A stretch of DNA of 64,000 nucleotides from Chloroflexi bacterium 54-19 (GTDB taxonomy: Bacteria > Chloroflexota > Chloroflexia > Chloroheliales > Chloroheliaceae): positions 190,132-254,131 of the forward strand of contig MKTJ01000058.1 in assembly GCA_001898225.1 (NCBI GenBank). The letters run 5' to 3'. Positions 34,311 to 42,044 of this stretch are shown one piece after another. Positions within the stretch are counted from its first letter, which is position 1. Each line of letters starts with the position of its first letter. The notes below the pieces were generated by a model. It saw only the letters and a program-made list of their open reading frames with translations, did no database searches and was not told where the DNA came from. The translations under genes and the position numbers were made by a program.

Positions 34311-35390
34311 CTATTTTACCTCCGCTTCCAGGTTTAATTCGCGCCGGAGTTCTTCGCGCTGTTTCAACATTCGGGGGGTTAGTTTTTCGAAAACATTGTT
34401 AAACATGCCGTCCGGGCCGGGTGTCGGGTGGTTATAGGCGATGTCGGCCTGTTCGTTCACATACTTCTCAACATCTTCCAAAAGTTGTTTGTCTTTTTCT
34501 TCGCTCCAGACGCCCTGCTCGATAAGGTAATTTTTGAGCCGCAAGGTGGGGTCGCGGTGCATCCAGTACTCAACCTCTTTGGCATCGCGATAACGGGTCG
34601 GGTCGTCGGCGGTGGTGTGCGCGCCGTGGCGGTAGGTGATAGCCTCAATCAGGGTCGGGCCTTCGCCGTGGCGGGCGCGTTCGACCGCTTCTTTCATGAC
34701 GCTGTAACAGGCCAGAACGTCGTTGCCGTCCACCAGGATACCCGGCATACCGAACCCTACTGCCCGGTCCATCAGGTAGCGGGCGGCGCTCTGGTGACTG
34801 CGCGGGGTGCTGATAGCCCAACCGTTGTTGACGAGGACGATTACGGCGGGCGCTTTGAAGACCCCCGCGAAATTGAGGGCTTCGTTGAAGTCGCCCTCGC
34901 TACTGGCACCGTCACCAACACCAATCATGGTTACGGCGTTCTCTTTCTTGATGCGAGAGGCCATAGCGATACCGACCCCGTGCAGGGTCTGGGTGGCGAG
35001 TACAATCTGGTAGGGTAAGCAGTTTCTGTCGGGGCCGATCAGTTCCGGGGCAATCGAAAAACCACGGGTGTAGTAAAAGAGGGCGGCCATGGGGTAGCCT
35101 TTGGTTATATAGGCCCCGGTGTCCCGGTAGGAACCTACTAACCAGTCCTGGGGTTGAAGGACCGCTCCCATGCCGATGGCGGTGGCTTCCTGGCCGTTGA
35201 GCGGGCCCCAGGTTGTCGAACGGCCCTGGCGCTGCAAAGCGACGGTTTTATTGGAGAAACCACGGATTTCCCACATCAAGCGGTACCATTCCAAAAGTTT
35301 CTGATTGGATAACCCTTCCGGTATGTTCCCAAGCAATTTTCCCGCCGGGTCCATTATCTGGTAGGGTGTTTCTAGCTCGTCATTGCGCAT
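34311..35390 (-). CDS. 2-oxoacid dehydrogenase E1 alpha subunit
   Basis: The 359-residue protein has the thiamine-diphosphate motif 'GVGDGASSEGDFNEALNFAG' ending in 'VLVNN' and the phosphorylation-loop region 'TYRHGAHTTADDPTRYR'. The E1-alpha N-terminus 'LLEWYRLMWEIRGF' is clear. ATG 35390 is chosen because GGGAGG sits 7 nt upstream of it; an in-frame ATG at 35411 would lie upstream of that site. It opens the operon E1alpha-E1beta-E2-E3. The short 'SEGDFNEALN' stretch and 'TADDPTRY' lean slightly to the branched-chain/PDH mixed group. Confidence 0.93.
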   Translation of the reverse strand: MRNDELETPYQIMDPAGKLLGNIPEGLSNQKLLEWYRLMWEIRGFSNKTVALQRQGRSTTWGPLNGQEATAIGMGAVLQPQDWLVGSYRDTGAYITKGYPMAALFYYTRGFSIAPELIGPDRNCLPYQIVLATQTLHGVGIAMASRIKKENAVTMIGVGDGASSEGDFNEALNFAGVFKAPAVIVLVNNGWAISTPRSHQSAARYLMDRAVGFGMPGILVDGNDVLACYSVMKEAVERARHGEGPTLIEAITYRHGAHTTADDPTRYRDAKEVEYWMHRDPTLRLKNYLIEQGVWSEEKDKQLLEDVEKYVNEQADIAYNHPTPGPDGMFNNVFEKLTPRMLKQREELRRELNLEAEVK

Positions 35391-35462
35391 GAACAATCCT
35401 CCCGTTTGCATAAATTTTTCTAAGGCCGTTTGTTTTATTATAGCAGTTTTATACCTGCCAAC

Positions 35463-35490
35463 ATTATAGCACTATTAAAGTCGCTGTAAA
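35463..35490 (-). promoter_or_regulatory. Promoter of the E1-E2-E3 operon
   Basis: On the minus strand TTTACA (35490-35485) and TATAAT (35468-35463) are 16 bp apart, with TGC before the -10 giving an extended element. A second TGCTATAAT lies at 35445-35437 closer to the gene. Confidence 0.5.
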
Positions 35491-35511
35491 TCTTATTCTA
35501 TGAGAAACAAA

Positions 35512-35540
35512 GCGGCGCGTCCAATTTCGCCGCCCTTTTT
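35512..35540 (+). terminator. Hairpin with T-run in the gap 35391-35658
   Basis: GCGGCG (35512-35517) pairs with CGCCGC (35528-35533) and is followed by CCTTTTT. No plus-strand gene lies upstream, so it could shield the downstream small gene from, or end, a short transcript. The rest of the gap holds the operon promoter and no gene. Confidence 0.45.
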
Positions 35541-35658
35541 GTTTGGCGGTATAATCAGGCGGTTTCCACCCGGTCTCGCCGTCCGTAATCTTTATTAAAA
35601 GCATAAAAAGAGCATAATTTAAGGGAATAAATTCCAGGAAGAAAAAGAGAGAAATTCT

Positions 35659-35850
35659 ATGTCGAAAACAATACTTCTAATCGTCGGGGTGATTCTGGTC
35701 TTTGCGGGCCTCATCTGGTTCTTTCAGGGGATTGGCCTCATTCCCGGCAGCTTCATGACCAACAACCTGACCTGGGCCATTATTGGACCGATTACGGCGC
35801 TTATCGGGGCGGGCCTGGTCTGGTTTGGCTACCGGCGTAAATCTGCCTAA
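35659..35850 (+). CDS. Small two-TM membrane protein
   Basis: The 63-residue protein has two hydrophobic helices ('ILLIVGVILVFAGLIWFF' and 'WAIIGPITALIGAGLVWF') and a basic C-terminus 'GYRRKSA'. A GAGAGAAA-like purine stretch precedes the ATG. I do not recognise a characterised family and give no function. Confidence 0.65.
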   Translation: MSKTILLIVGVILVFAGLIWFFQGIGLIPGSFMTNNLTWAIIGPITALIGAGLVWFGYRRKSA

Positions 35851-35906
35851 TTAAGAAGTTAATCGTATTCGCTCGCAACAAAAGATGGTTTCGATTGCTT
35901 ATATAT

Positions 35907-36284
35907 ATGACTATGAAAAAGCAACCGACTATCTTTCAAATTCTTAAAGACATGTTAGGCTGGGGCTGGTTTTTAGCCCTGGTTGAAATATTTATTGGGT
36001 TTGCCGTCTTTAATCCTAACGATGGTTTAGCCAATCTTGGTAACGCTTTGCATTACGCCGAGATTAATGCTGGACGTATCGGGGGAACTCCTTTTGGAAC
36101 ATATATCGGCCCAACCCTTCCCAATTACCAGGACCAACTTTTCACCCTTAAACTGCCAATCTACCTCAATGCGATTACCTTATTTTTATTTATATCCGGG
36201 CTGTTTCTGGTTGGTTTTGGATTTTTAGTCTACTGTTATCGACTTAAATATCCCATAGCGAAAGCTCTCGACAATCGCTCCTGA
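35907..36284 (+). CDS. Hypothetical membrane protein
   Basis: The 125-residue product has two membrane segments ('GWFLALVEIFIGFAVF' and 'NAITLFLFISGLFLVGFGFLVY') around a polar loop. The gene is more AT-rich than most neighbours and lacks a clear ribosome site; ATG 35913 or TTG 35895 are alternative starts. No family was recognised. Confidence 0.5.
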   Translation: MTMKKQPTIFQILKDMLGWGWFLALVEIFIGFAVFNPNDGLANLGNALHYAEINAGRIGGTPFGTYIGPTLPNYQDQLFTLKLPIYLNAITLFLFISGLFLVGFGFLVYCYRLKYPIAKALDNRS

Positions 36285-36397
36285 ATCAAAAACAGTTTAA
36301 AGTTTTGGATTTCTGTTAAGTTCTTACATGAGTCTGGTTTTTGGATACATGTTAGCATCTAGCCTGAAATAAGTGAGTTTAGAAATGGAGTTGGCTC

Positions 36398-36943
36398 CTA
36401 CCAGAGTTCACCTTCGCGCCATTCTGCCGAGAGCGACCCCTCAAAGTTAAGGGCCGGGGTCTGTGGCAGTACCAGCACCATAACGATGTCTTCGGGGGTC
36501 GAGATTAAGCCATCGTCCGTTCGGATAAAGAGCGGTCCACGCCACATCTGCCAGCCGAGCCGCCCATACCATTCGGGATAGTTCGGCCACAACGCGCCCA
36601 GGTCGAAACCGGTTATCTCCGCCGCAACCCGCCGCATGACCTGGCTGGCAAAACCCTTCCCTTCGAATAGTGGCTCGGTAGCGACCAACTCCACGAAAGC
36701 GGTCCGCATTAAGGGTCCTTCATCGTTGCTCAGCCAGCGCGTACACCAGAGGGCGTGGCTTACCATCTTGTCATCGAGATAGGCCAGCACGTGGACCGGG
36801 TCGGTGTAAGTCGCCAGGAGCGGCTCGACATCCTCGTCATAGGCGCGGTTGCACAGAACGACCAGTTCGGCCCTCTGGGAGGCGGTTAGCACATTCCCGG
36901 CGACTACCTCAAGCCGAAAGTTCTTCAAGTTCGTAGCTTGCAT
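36398..36943 (-). CDS. GNAT acetyltransferase resembling aminoglycoside 2'-N-acetyltransferases
   Basis: The 181-residue protein has the GNAT core: 'FVELVATEPLFEGKGFASQVMRRVAAEI' with the acetyl-CoA loop. The wider layout follows the AAC(2')-I family: an early 'NRAYDEDVEPLL', 'VHVLAYLDDKMVSHALW', 'LGALWPNYPEWYGRLGWQMWRGPLFIRTDDG' and 'STPEDIVMVLVLP'. Chromosomal members of that family acetylate aminoglycosides or cell-wall precursors. Whether this one gives resistance cannot be judged from sequence. Confidence 0.78.
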   Translation of the reverse strand: MQATNLKNFRLEVVAGNVLTASQRAELVVLCNRAYDEDVEPLLATYTDPVHVLAYLDDKMVSHALWCTRWLSNDEGPLMRTAFVELVATEPLFEGKGFASQVMRRVAAEITGFDLGALWPNYPEWYGRLGWQMWRGPLFIRTDDGLISTPEDIVMVLVLPQTPALNFEGSLSAEWREGELW

Positions 36944-36963
36944 TTATTTATACCAGATAGCGA

Positions 36964-36998
36964 CAAAGGAATGGTCGAACCTGCTAACCATTCCTTTG
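36964..36998 (-). terminator. Hairpin between the S9 peptidase and GNAT genes
   Basis: CAAAGGAATGGT and ACCATTCCTTTG are exact 12-bp arms around an 11-nt loop. The hairpin lies downstream of the S9 peptidase gene. The T-run after it is weak on both strands. Confidence 0.55.
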
Positions 36999-37046
36999 TT
37001 GTTTATCGCGTGAGTATTGTCTGTCGTGTGAAGCTATCCGGCCAGG

Positions 37047-39437
37047 TTACTCTTTCAAAGCCTGGGCGAATTTATCCCACAGGTCGGACGGGAAAGAGGC
37101 CGGGGCCGCCGTTGGGTTGGGGTCCGGCAGGTATTGCTGGAACCAGGTGATTTGGGCCTGGTTGGCAATTATCTCGTCGTGGACGCTTGAAAGACCGTGA
37201 CCCGCTGCCGAGAAGACCAGCAGGTTGACCGCTGCCCCGTTCGCCTGGACCTGGTCGTGGAAGTTGCCCGAAGCCTCTACCGGCAGGAAGTCGTTCAGAC
37301 CGTCGAACAGCAGGAGCGGCGTCTTGACCACGTTGGCGTGATAGAACGGCGAATCCTTGAGATATTCCGCCGGGTCAATTGTCGGCACCCGGCCTTCCAG
37401 GTACGAAATATAGGCGGTGTAGCCAAGCTGCCACTCGTTAAAGAGGTCGAGCAGGGTACACTGGCTGTTCGCTGCCGCATACAGGTCGGGATAGGTCACG
37501 ATGCTCTGGCTGGCAAAATAACCGCCATAGGAGCAGCCCGTCACACCAACGCTCCCGGCTTTGGTGTAACCACGGCTGATGCTTTGCTGGACGATTTCGG
37601 CCCCTTCCTGAATATCAATCTGGCCGAAGTTAGTGTTATCGGCCAGGCCGTTCAGGAATTCCGGCCCGAAGCCATAGCGTCCCGGCAAAGGCACAACCAG
37701 TACCGACATACCGAAGTGCGGTAGCAGGTCGAAAGGCCGCTCGGTAATAGCGCCCCACTGGTTGACCATCGGGGCGGTCGGGCCACCTTCCTGCCAGACC
37801 ACCATTCGCTGCGGGGTTGGCGGGAAAGTCGCGTCCGGGGCCTGAAGCAAGTAGCCGGTCCGCACCTGCCCGTTCGCAAGGGTAAAGCTGACCTGGTCGG
37901 CCCGGACCCGGCCATACTGGCTCAGTTCTTCGTTCAAGAAGGTCAGCCGGTAGAGGGCCTGCCCGTCCATGTTGATGCGCATCAGTTCGGGGGCCTGGGT
38001 ATACGACGAGAAGCCGTAGACCAACTGGCGGCTCTGGTGGGTCGGGGCAATCAGGTTGGCGACCCCGTCAGGAATCGGCAACTGGCGGTACTCGCCGGTA
38101 GTCATATTGTAGTAGTAGATGCGATTGCTCATCCCCCGGAGGGCGTTAATCAAGAGTTCGTCTTTGCTGACGAACAGAGGTATCGAATACTGGGGGTCTT
38201 CGAGTTCGGGTTTATCCAGGGTCGAAAGCAAGGTGCCATCCGGGCTGTAGAACCGGATAGTAGAGCGTTCGGGGTACAGGTAGGTCGGGTTAGCCCGGCC
38301 CGCCGGGTGGCCCGGTTTGTCCATGTGGATTGCCAGGACGGAGCCGTCGGTGTTCCAGCTTAAGGCGGTGAAAAGGTCGCCGCCACCGGTGGAGCCTTTC
38401 AGGAACCCGGTTGTGACCTGCCCGGTGTTAAAATCGACCGTATCCACCGAGTTGCCCTGCAAGAAAGGATTCTTGTCAGGGGTGAGTTTGCCCAGGGTAT
38501 CCTGGACCTGTATTTCCGAAAGCAAACTGCCGCCGCGCGGGTCCGGGCCGAGGACTATCCGTGACAGCGCCATGTGGCTTGAGTCAGCCGACCAGCTAAA
38601 GCCTGCCAGGTCGGAGTTAGCGGGGAGGTCGGCCAGCGGTAATACCTTGCCGCTTTTGAAATCGACCACCTCAATTTGAATAACGATGGAGGAAAGCAGC
38701 AGGTCGAGGTCGCTACCGATGGCAAATTTGCCCAGCTTCTGGCGTTCGGTCGGGCTCATAAACTTAAGCCAGTTGTCCAGGTCCGGGGAAATGTCGGCCT
38801 GCTCCTGGGAGGCCGTGCTGAAACCACGGTGAATCACCTGGTCGAAGGGCGAATGGTATTCCAGGGTGCCGTTATTGTTGAAAATGAGGCTATCCAGGTT
38901 AACCTTAAGCATTAAAGCCTTGGAGCCATCCGGCGAGAGCGAATAAGGAGTGCCGGGCAGGTTTACCTGTTGGGCCGTGACTTCGCCGGTAGTCTTATCT
39001 ACCATTACCAGCACCTGGAGTATTTTGAAGGTGGGGCGACCGGTAGCGTCCGGGGTGTCATCATAGGTTATCGAATAATAGCCGATGGTGTTGGCGTCCA
39101 GCCAGACCAGGTTCGTCAGGGGCGAATAGTTAAGGATGTCCGGGCTTACCGCCTGGGTTGAGCCATCCTGGACATTTAAGAATTTAATGGCGGTCCTGCC
39201 GTTTGGCAGCCGGTAGGCCATCAACATGCTCTGGTCGTCCGGGCTGACCCCGGTCAGGACCTGGATGGCGGTTTGGGCCTGGAGTTTGGTAATTTTGTCA
39301 TAATCAGCCTGGCTGGGAATAATCTTGGGGGCCTGGGTAGGCCGGATAGTTATTATAGCAGCCTGGGCGGGCGCGGGTAAGGCGCTTAAAACCAGTGTCA
39401 GGACTAAAAGTACAACACTAAGCCAGCGAAGTCGCAT
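37047..39437 (-). CDS. Secreted S9-family (prolyl oligopeptidase-like) serine peptidase
   Basis: The 796-residue protein has a signal peptide (residues about 5-26, ending 'PAQAA'), a beta-propeller-like domain and a C-terminal alpha/beta-hydrolase domain. The catalytic Ser is in 'VTGCSYGGYFA' (about residue 636), the Asp in 'FDGLNDFLP' (about 713) and the His in 'AAGHGLSS' (about 744). It belongs to the dipeptidyl-peptidase/acylaminoacyl-peptidase group and should act outside the membrane on short peptides. GGAGG lies upstream of the ATG. It is transcribed alone. Confidence 0.9.
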   Translation of the reverse strand: MRLRWLSVVLLVLTLVLSALPAPAQAAIITIRPTQAPKIIPSQADYDKITKLQAQTAIQVLTGVSPDDQSMLMAYRLPNGRTAIKFLNVQDGSTQAVSPDILNYSPLTNLVWLDANTIGYYSITYDDTPDATGRPTFKILQVLVMVDKTTGEVTAQQVNLPGTPYSLSPDGSKALMLKVNLDSLIFNNNGTLEYHSPFDQVIHRGFSTASQEQADISPDLDNWLKFMSPTERQKLGKFAIGSDLDLLLSSIVIQIEVVDFKSGKVLPLADLPANSDLAGFSWSADSSHMALSRIVLGPDPRGGSLLSEIQVQDTLGKLTPDKNPFLQGNSVDTVDFNTGQVTTGFLKGSTGGGDLFTALSWNTDGSVLAIHMDKPGHPAGRANPTYLYPERSTIRFYSPDGTLLSTLDKPELEDPQYSIPLFVSKDELLINALRGMSNRIYYYNMTTGEYRQLPIPDGVANLIAPTHQSRQLVYGFSSYTQAPELMRINMDGQALYRLTFLNEELSQYGRVRADQVSFTLANGQVRTGYLLQAPDATFPPTPQRMVVWQEGGPTAPMVNQWGAITERPFDLLPHFGMSVLVVPLPGRYGFGPEFLNGLADNTNFGQIDIQEGAEIVQQSISRGYTKAGSVGVTGCSYGGYFASQSIVTYPDLYAAANSQCTLLDLFNEWQLGYTAYISYLEGRVPTIDPAEYLKDSPFYHANVVKTPLLLFDGLNDFLPVEASGNFHDQVQANGAAVNLLVFSAAGHGLSSVHDEIIANQAQITWFQQYLPDPNPTAAPASFPSDLWDKFAQALKE

Positions 39438-39688
39438 CGTTTGCTACCTCCTCCGGTCCAGACTCAACTTTTTACCTGTTACCGGTAAGGGCGCAACTGG
39501 CTAGAGTGGAATTAGAACCCGGTTTGTTGAAGTTTTTAAACGGACCAATATCAGGTTTAAATACAAGAAAGGGTTGTTGCTAAATTATTTTAACATAGAT
39601 TAGGGGTAAAGACTCTCTTTTTTAATTAGAAAATCAGGGCCAATTTCGGATGCCAATCGTTTAAACTATACCCTTAATACGGTTCGAG

Positions 39689-39719
39689 CGTTAAACGTTT
39701 AACGAAACAACGTTTAACG
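39689..39719. repeat. 31-bp palindromic interspersed repeat, copy 1
   Basis: The copy has arms AACGTTTAACG around AAACA and ends CGTTTAACG. It is nearly identical to 47303-47333 and, in reverse orientation, to 51440-51470. It lies in a 686-bp gene-free gap (39438-40123) that also holds AT-rich sequence, an ACTAAACACTAAAGACT stretch at 39863-39879 (similar to 53082-53097) and the gcvT promoter and leader. Confidence 0.75.
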
Positions 39720-39921
39720 TACCTCGAAATTGCCTTTGAGAATATAAGAGGTGTTGGTTGTCTAAGCACACACCACTTGTCCGAGTATGTAGGGGCAAGA
39801 TTTTCCGACAGCGCTCATGCCTGTCGACCGCACCTGCGGCGCATCTTTGGGCGTAACAAAAACTAAACACTAAAGACTCTCTATAACAGAAGGCGAGGTT
39901 AACGCGAAACTTTGGGAAAAT

Positions 39922-39929
39922 GTTATAAT
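39922..39929 (+). promoter_or_regulatory. Extended -10 promoter of the glycine cleavage operon
   Basis: TGTTATAAT, an extended -10 (TGnTATAAT), has its hexamer at 39924-39929. No good -35 is seen. Transcription would begin near 39936, giving a leader of about 188 nt before gcvT. Confidence 0.5.
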
Positions 39930-39935
39930 TAAGGA

Positions 39936-40123
39936 AGGCGGTAGCTGACCATACTTGCTCACGTTTTAAAAACCGGGAACCCCACTCGTGGGCCTGGCGA
40001 GTCTTAAGGGTAGACCTATTCCAGGCCGTTTGATTGACTCAGGCTGCCAAGGTCGTTAAAATACCCGCAGCGTCTACAGCTTTCTTAATGTTAAGTGGCT
40101 ACCGTAGAAAAGGAACTGCTCCC
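39936..40123 (+). ncRNA. Structured leader of gcvT, class unknown
   Basis: The leader can form several clear stems: CCCAC/GTGGG at 39981-39992, GGCCTGG (39991-39997) with CCAGGCC (40021-40027), and GGTAGCTGA (39942-39950) with TCAGGCTGCC (40045-40054). The same 5' segment CGGTAGC can pair instead with GCTACCG (40098-40104) close to the ribosome site. Such mutually exclusive pairing is typical of regulatory leaders. It does not show the conserved core of the glycine riboswitch. Function is inference. Confidence 0.4.
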
Positions 40124-41320
40124 ATGACACAGGCTCAAAATGTCCTGGAAAAGACCCCGCTCGTTGAAGTACATAAGCGGTTAGGGGCCAAGCTAATCGA
40201 ATTTGGTGGCTGGCTGATGCCGGTGCAGTACAGCAGCATTATCGAGGAACACAAGGCGGTCCGTAACGCCGCCGGGCTGTTCGATTTAAGCCACATGGGG
40301 GAGATTGAGGTCAGTGGCCCCCAGGCCCTCGAATTTCTCCAGTACGCCACCACCAACGACGTTTCCAAACTGGAAGTCGGCCAGGCCCACTATACCTTTA
40401 TGCTCTACCCCGATGGCGGTATCGTTGACGACCTGATTATCTACCGCCAGGCCGACCGCTACTTGCTGGTGGTCAACGCCTCCAACGCCCAGAAAGATTT
40501 GCTCTGGCTTCAGGAAACCCATACCCTCAAAGGTTCCGACATCAGTGTCCGCGACCGCTCCTGGGCCACCGCTCTCATCTCCATCCAGGGACCGAAAGCC
40601 CTCGAAATCCTCAAACCGCACGTAGATGTAGACCTCGACGAAATCGCCTATTATCACTTCACCCAGGGCAAGGTTAACGGCGTGGCCGGGCTAATCGCCC
40701 GGACCGGGTATACCGGCGAGGACGGCTTCGAACTCTTTGTGCCCCGCGCCCAGGCCGAAAAGACCTGGGACCTGTTGATGGAGGCCGGGAAAGACCAGGG
40801 CCTCGTGCCGGTCGGGTTGGGGGCCCGCGATACCCTGCGTCTGGAAGCCAAGATGGCCCTTTACGGCAACGACATTGACGGCAGCACTAACCCGCTCGAC
40901 GCCGGGCTCGGCTGGGCAGTCAAGCTCGATAAACCGATGGATTTCTGCGGCAAAAGGGCTTTGCTCCCGGTCAAACAGAACGGTCCCAAACGCAAGCTGG
41001 TCGGCTTCGAGGTCAAAGACCGGGGAATCGCCCGGCACGGCTACCCGGTGGCAAAGGACGGCCAGATGGTCGGTAAAGTCACCAGTGGCGCGCCTTCTCC
41101 TACTCTCGGCAAGAATATCGGCCTGGCCTATGTGCCCATTGAGTCAAGCGCGATAGGCACCGAGTTGGAAGTAATCATCCGGGACAAGGCTTTCAAAATT
41201 GAAGTTGTTAAGACGCCTTTCTATACCCGCCCCGGCAAGGCCAAAAAGGCCCCGGCGGCTAAAGAGGCTGCGGCCCCGGCCAAAGAACCAAAAGAAGCCA
41301 AAGACAAAGAAAAGAAGTAG
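40124..41320 (+). CDS. gcvT: Aminomethyltransferase (glycine cleavage T-protein)
   Basis: The 398-residue protein transfers the methylene group from the aminomethyl-lipoyl H-protein to tetrahydrofolate. The family motifs are clear: 'FGGWLMPVQYSSIIEEH', 'GLFDLSHMGEIEV', 'GYTGEDGFEL' and 'ARDTLRLEAKMALYGND'. After 'TPFYTRPGKA' there is an added Lys/Ala/Glu-rich tail of about 25 residues not usual in the family. ATG 40124 with AAGGA upstream is the start, although the frame is open from 40034. It is the first gene of the gcv operon. Confidence 0.95.
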   Translation: MTQAQNVLEKTPLVEVHKRLGAKLIEFGGWLMPVQYSSIIEEHKAVRNAAGLFDLSHMGEIEVSGPQALEFLQYATTNDVSKLEVGQAHYTFMLYPDGGIVDDLIIYRQADRYLLVVNASNAQKDLLWLQETHTLKGSDISVRDRSWATALISIQGPKALEILKPHVDVDLDEIAYYHFTQGKVNGVAGLIARTGYTGEDGFELFVPRAQAEKTWDLLMEAGKDQGLVPVGLGARDTLRLEAKMALYGNDIDGSTNPLDAGLGWAVKLDKPMDFCGKRALLPVKQNGPKRKLVGFEVKDRGIARHGYPVAKDGQMVGKVTSGAPSPTLGKNIGLAYVPIESSAIGTELEVIIRDKAFKIEVVKTPFYTRPGKAKKAPAAKEAAAPAKEPKEAKDKEKK

Positions 41321-41465
41321 AAAGAAGTAGAAGGAAAAGTAGCAATTCCCGGTGGAGTTGCCGGGGATTAGCGCAGGTTTGCAGGTTTAGTAGATATTTA
41401 CAGTCCGTCAAAATTGGGTGTTACCACCGTATCTGGAAAACGCAAGTAAGTAAAGGAGAAGGTTT

Positions 41466-41846
41466 ATGGATTTCCCTGGAGACCTGAAGTACAGCAAAGA
41501 GCACGAATGGGTCCGGTTGGAAGGTGACGTAGCCGTAATCGGTATCACTGAATTCGCCCAGGACGAACTGGGTGATATTGTTTACGTGGAGCAGCCGAAA
41601 GTGGGCGACACGGTTTCGCAAAATGAGCAGTTCGGGGTCGTCGAGTCGGTCAAAACCGTTTCCGACCTCTACAGCCCGGTGTCGGGCGAAGTCGTGGAAG
41701 TAAATGACGAGGTCTCCAGCAGCCCGGAACTGATTAACAAAGAACCCTACGGAACGGGCTGGATTATCAAGGTGAAGACCAGTGACGCCGCGGAACTGGC
41801 TAACCTTTTGTCCGCCGACGACTACAAGTCGATGGTCGGCCAGTAA
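41466..41846 (+). CDS. gcvH: Glycine cleavage H-protein
   Basis: The 126-residue carrier protein has the lipoyl-lysine motif 'FGVVESVKTVSDLYSPVSGEV' (Lys63) and the usual 'EHEWVRLEGDVAVIGITEFAQDELGDIVYVE' segments. The ribosome site AAGGAG lies 9 nt before the ATG. The 145-bp spacer after gcvT carries no gene. The modified Lys would be supplied by the nearby lipoyl synthase. Confidence 0.96.
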   Translation: MDFPGDLKYSKEHEWVRLEGDVAVIGITEFAQDELGDIVYVEQPKVGDTVSQNEQFGVVESVKTVSDLYSPVSGEVVEVNDEVSSSPELINKEPYGTGWIIKVKTSDAAELANLLSADDYKSMVGQ

Positions 41847-41942
41847 GAGTTGGGGTGTTTGCCCGGCCTGGCGGGTTTTGGGGAGATTTCCCTGAAGTTC
41901 GATTGAGGCCGGGTTATTTATGAAATAGTTTCATTTAGAGGA

Positions 41943-42012
41943 CTTTCGCTTGAAACACTCTTTTGAGGTTGCTTTCCAGCTTTTTGAGGGGTTTCCAGGC
42001 TCAAAGCGAAAG
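41943..42012. repeat. 70-bp element with CTTTCGCTT inverted ends, copy 1
   Basis: The element begins CTTTCGCTTGAAACACTC and ends CTCAAAGCGAAAG, so its ends are inverted repeats. A copy of 72 bp at 62171-62242 shares both ends and much of the left third. It lies 32 nt before the gcvPA start. Confidence 0.7.
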
Positions 42013-42044
42013 TTGTTGTTTAGAAACAGGTAATTAAAAATCCG

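Noticed and set aside
39936-40123. Glycine riboswitch upstream of gcvT
   Set aside because: The position and a short ACTCAGGC stretch are suggestive, but the conserved GCCGAAGG-type core and tandem aptamers are not seen.
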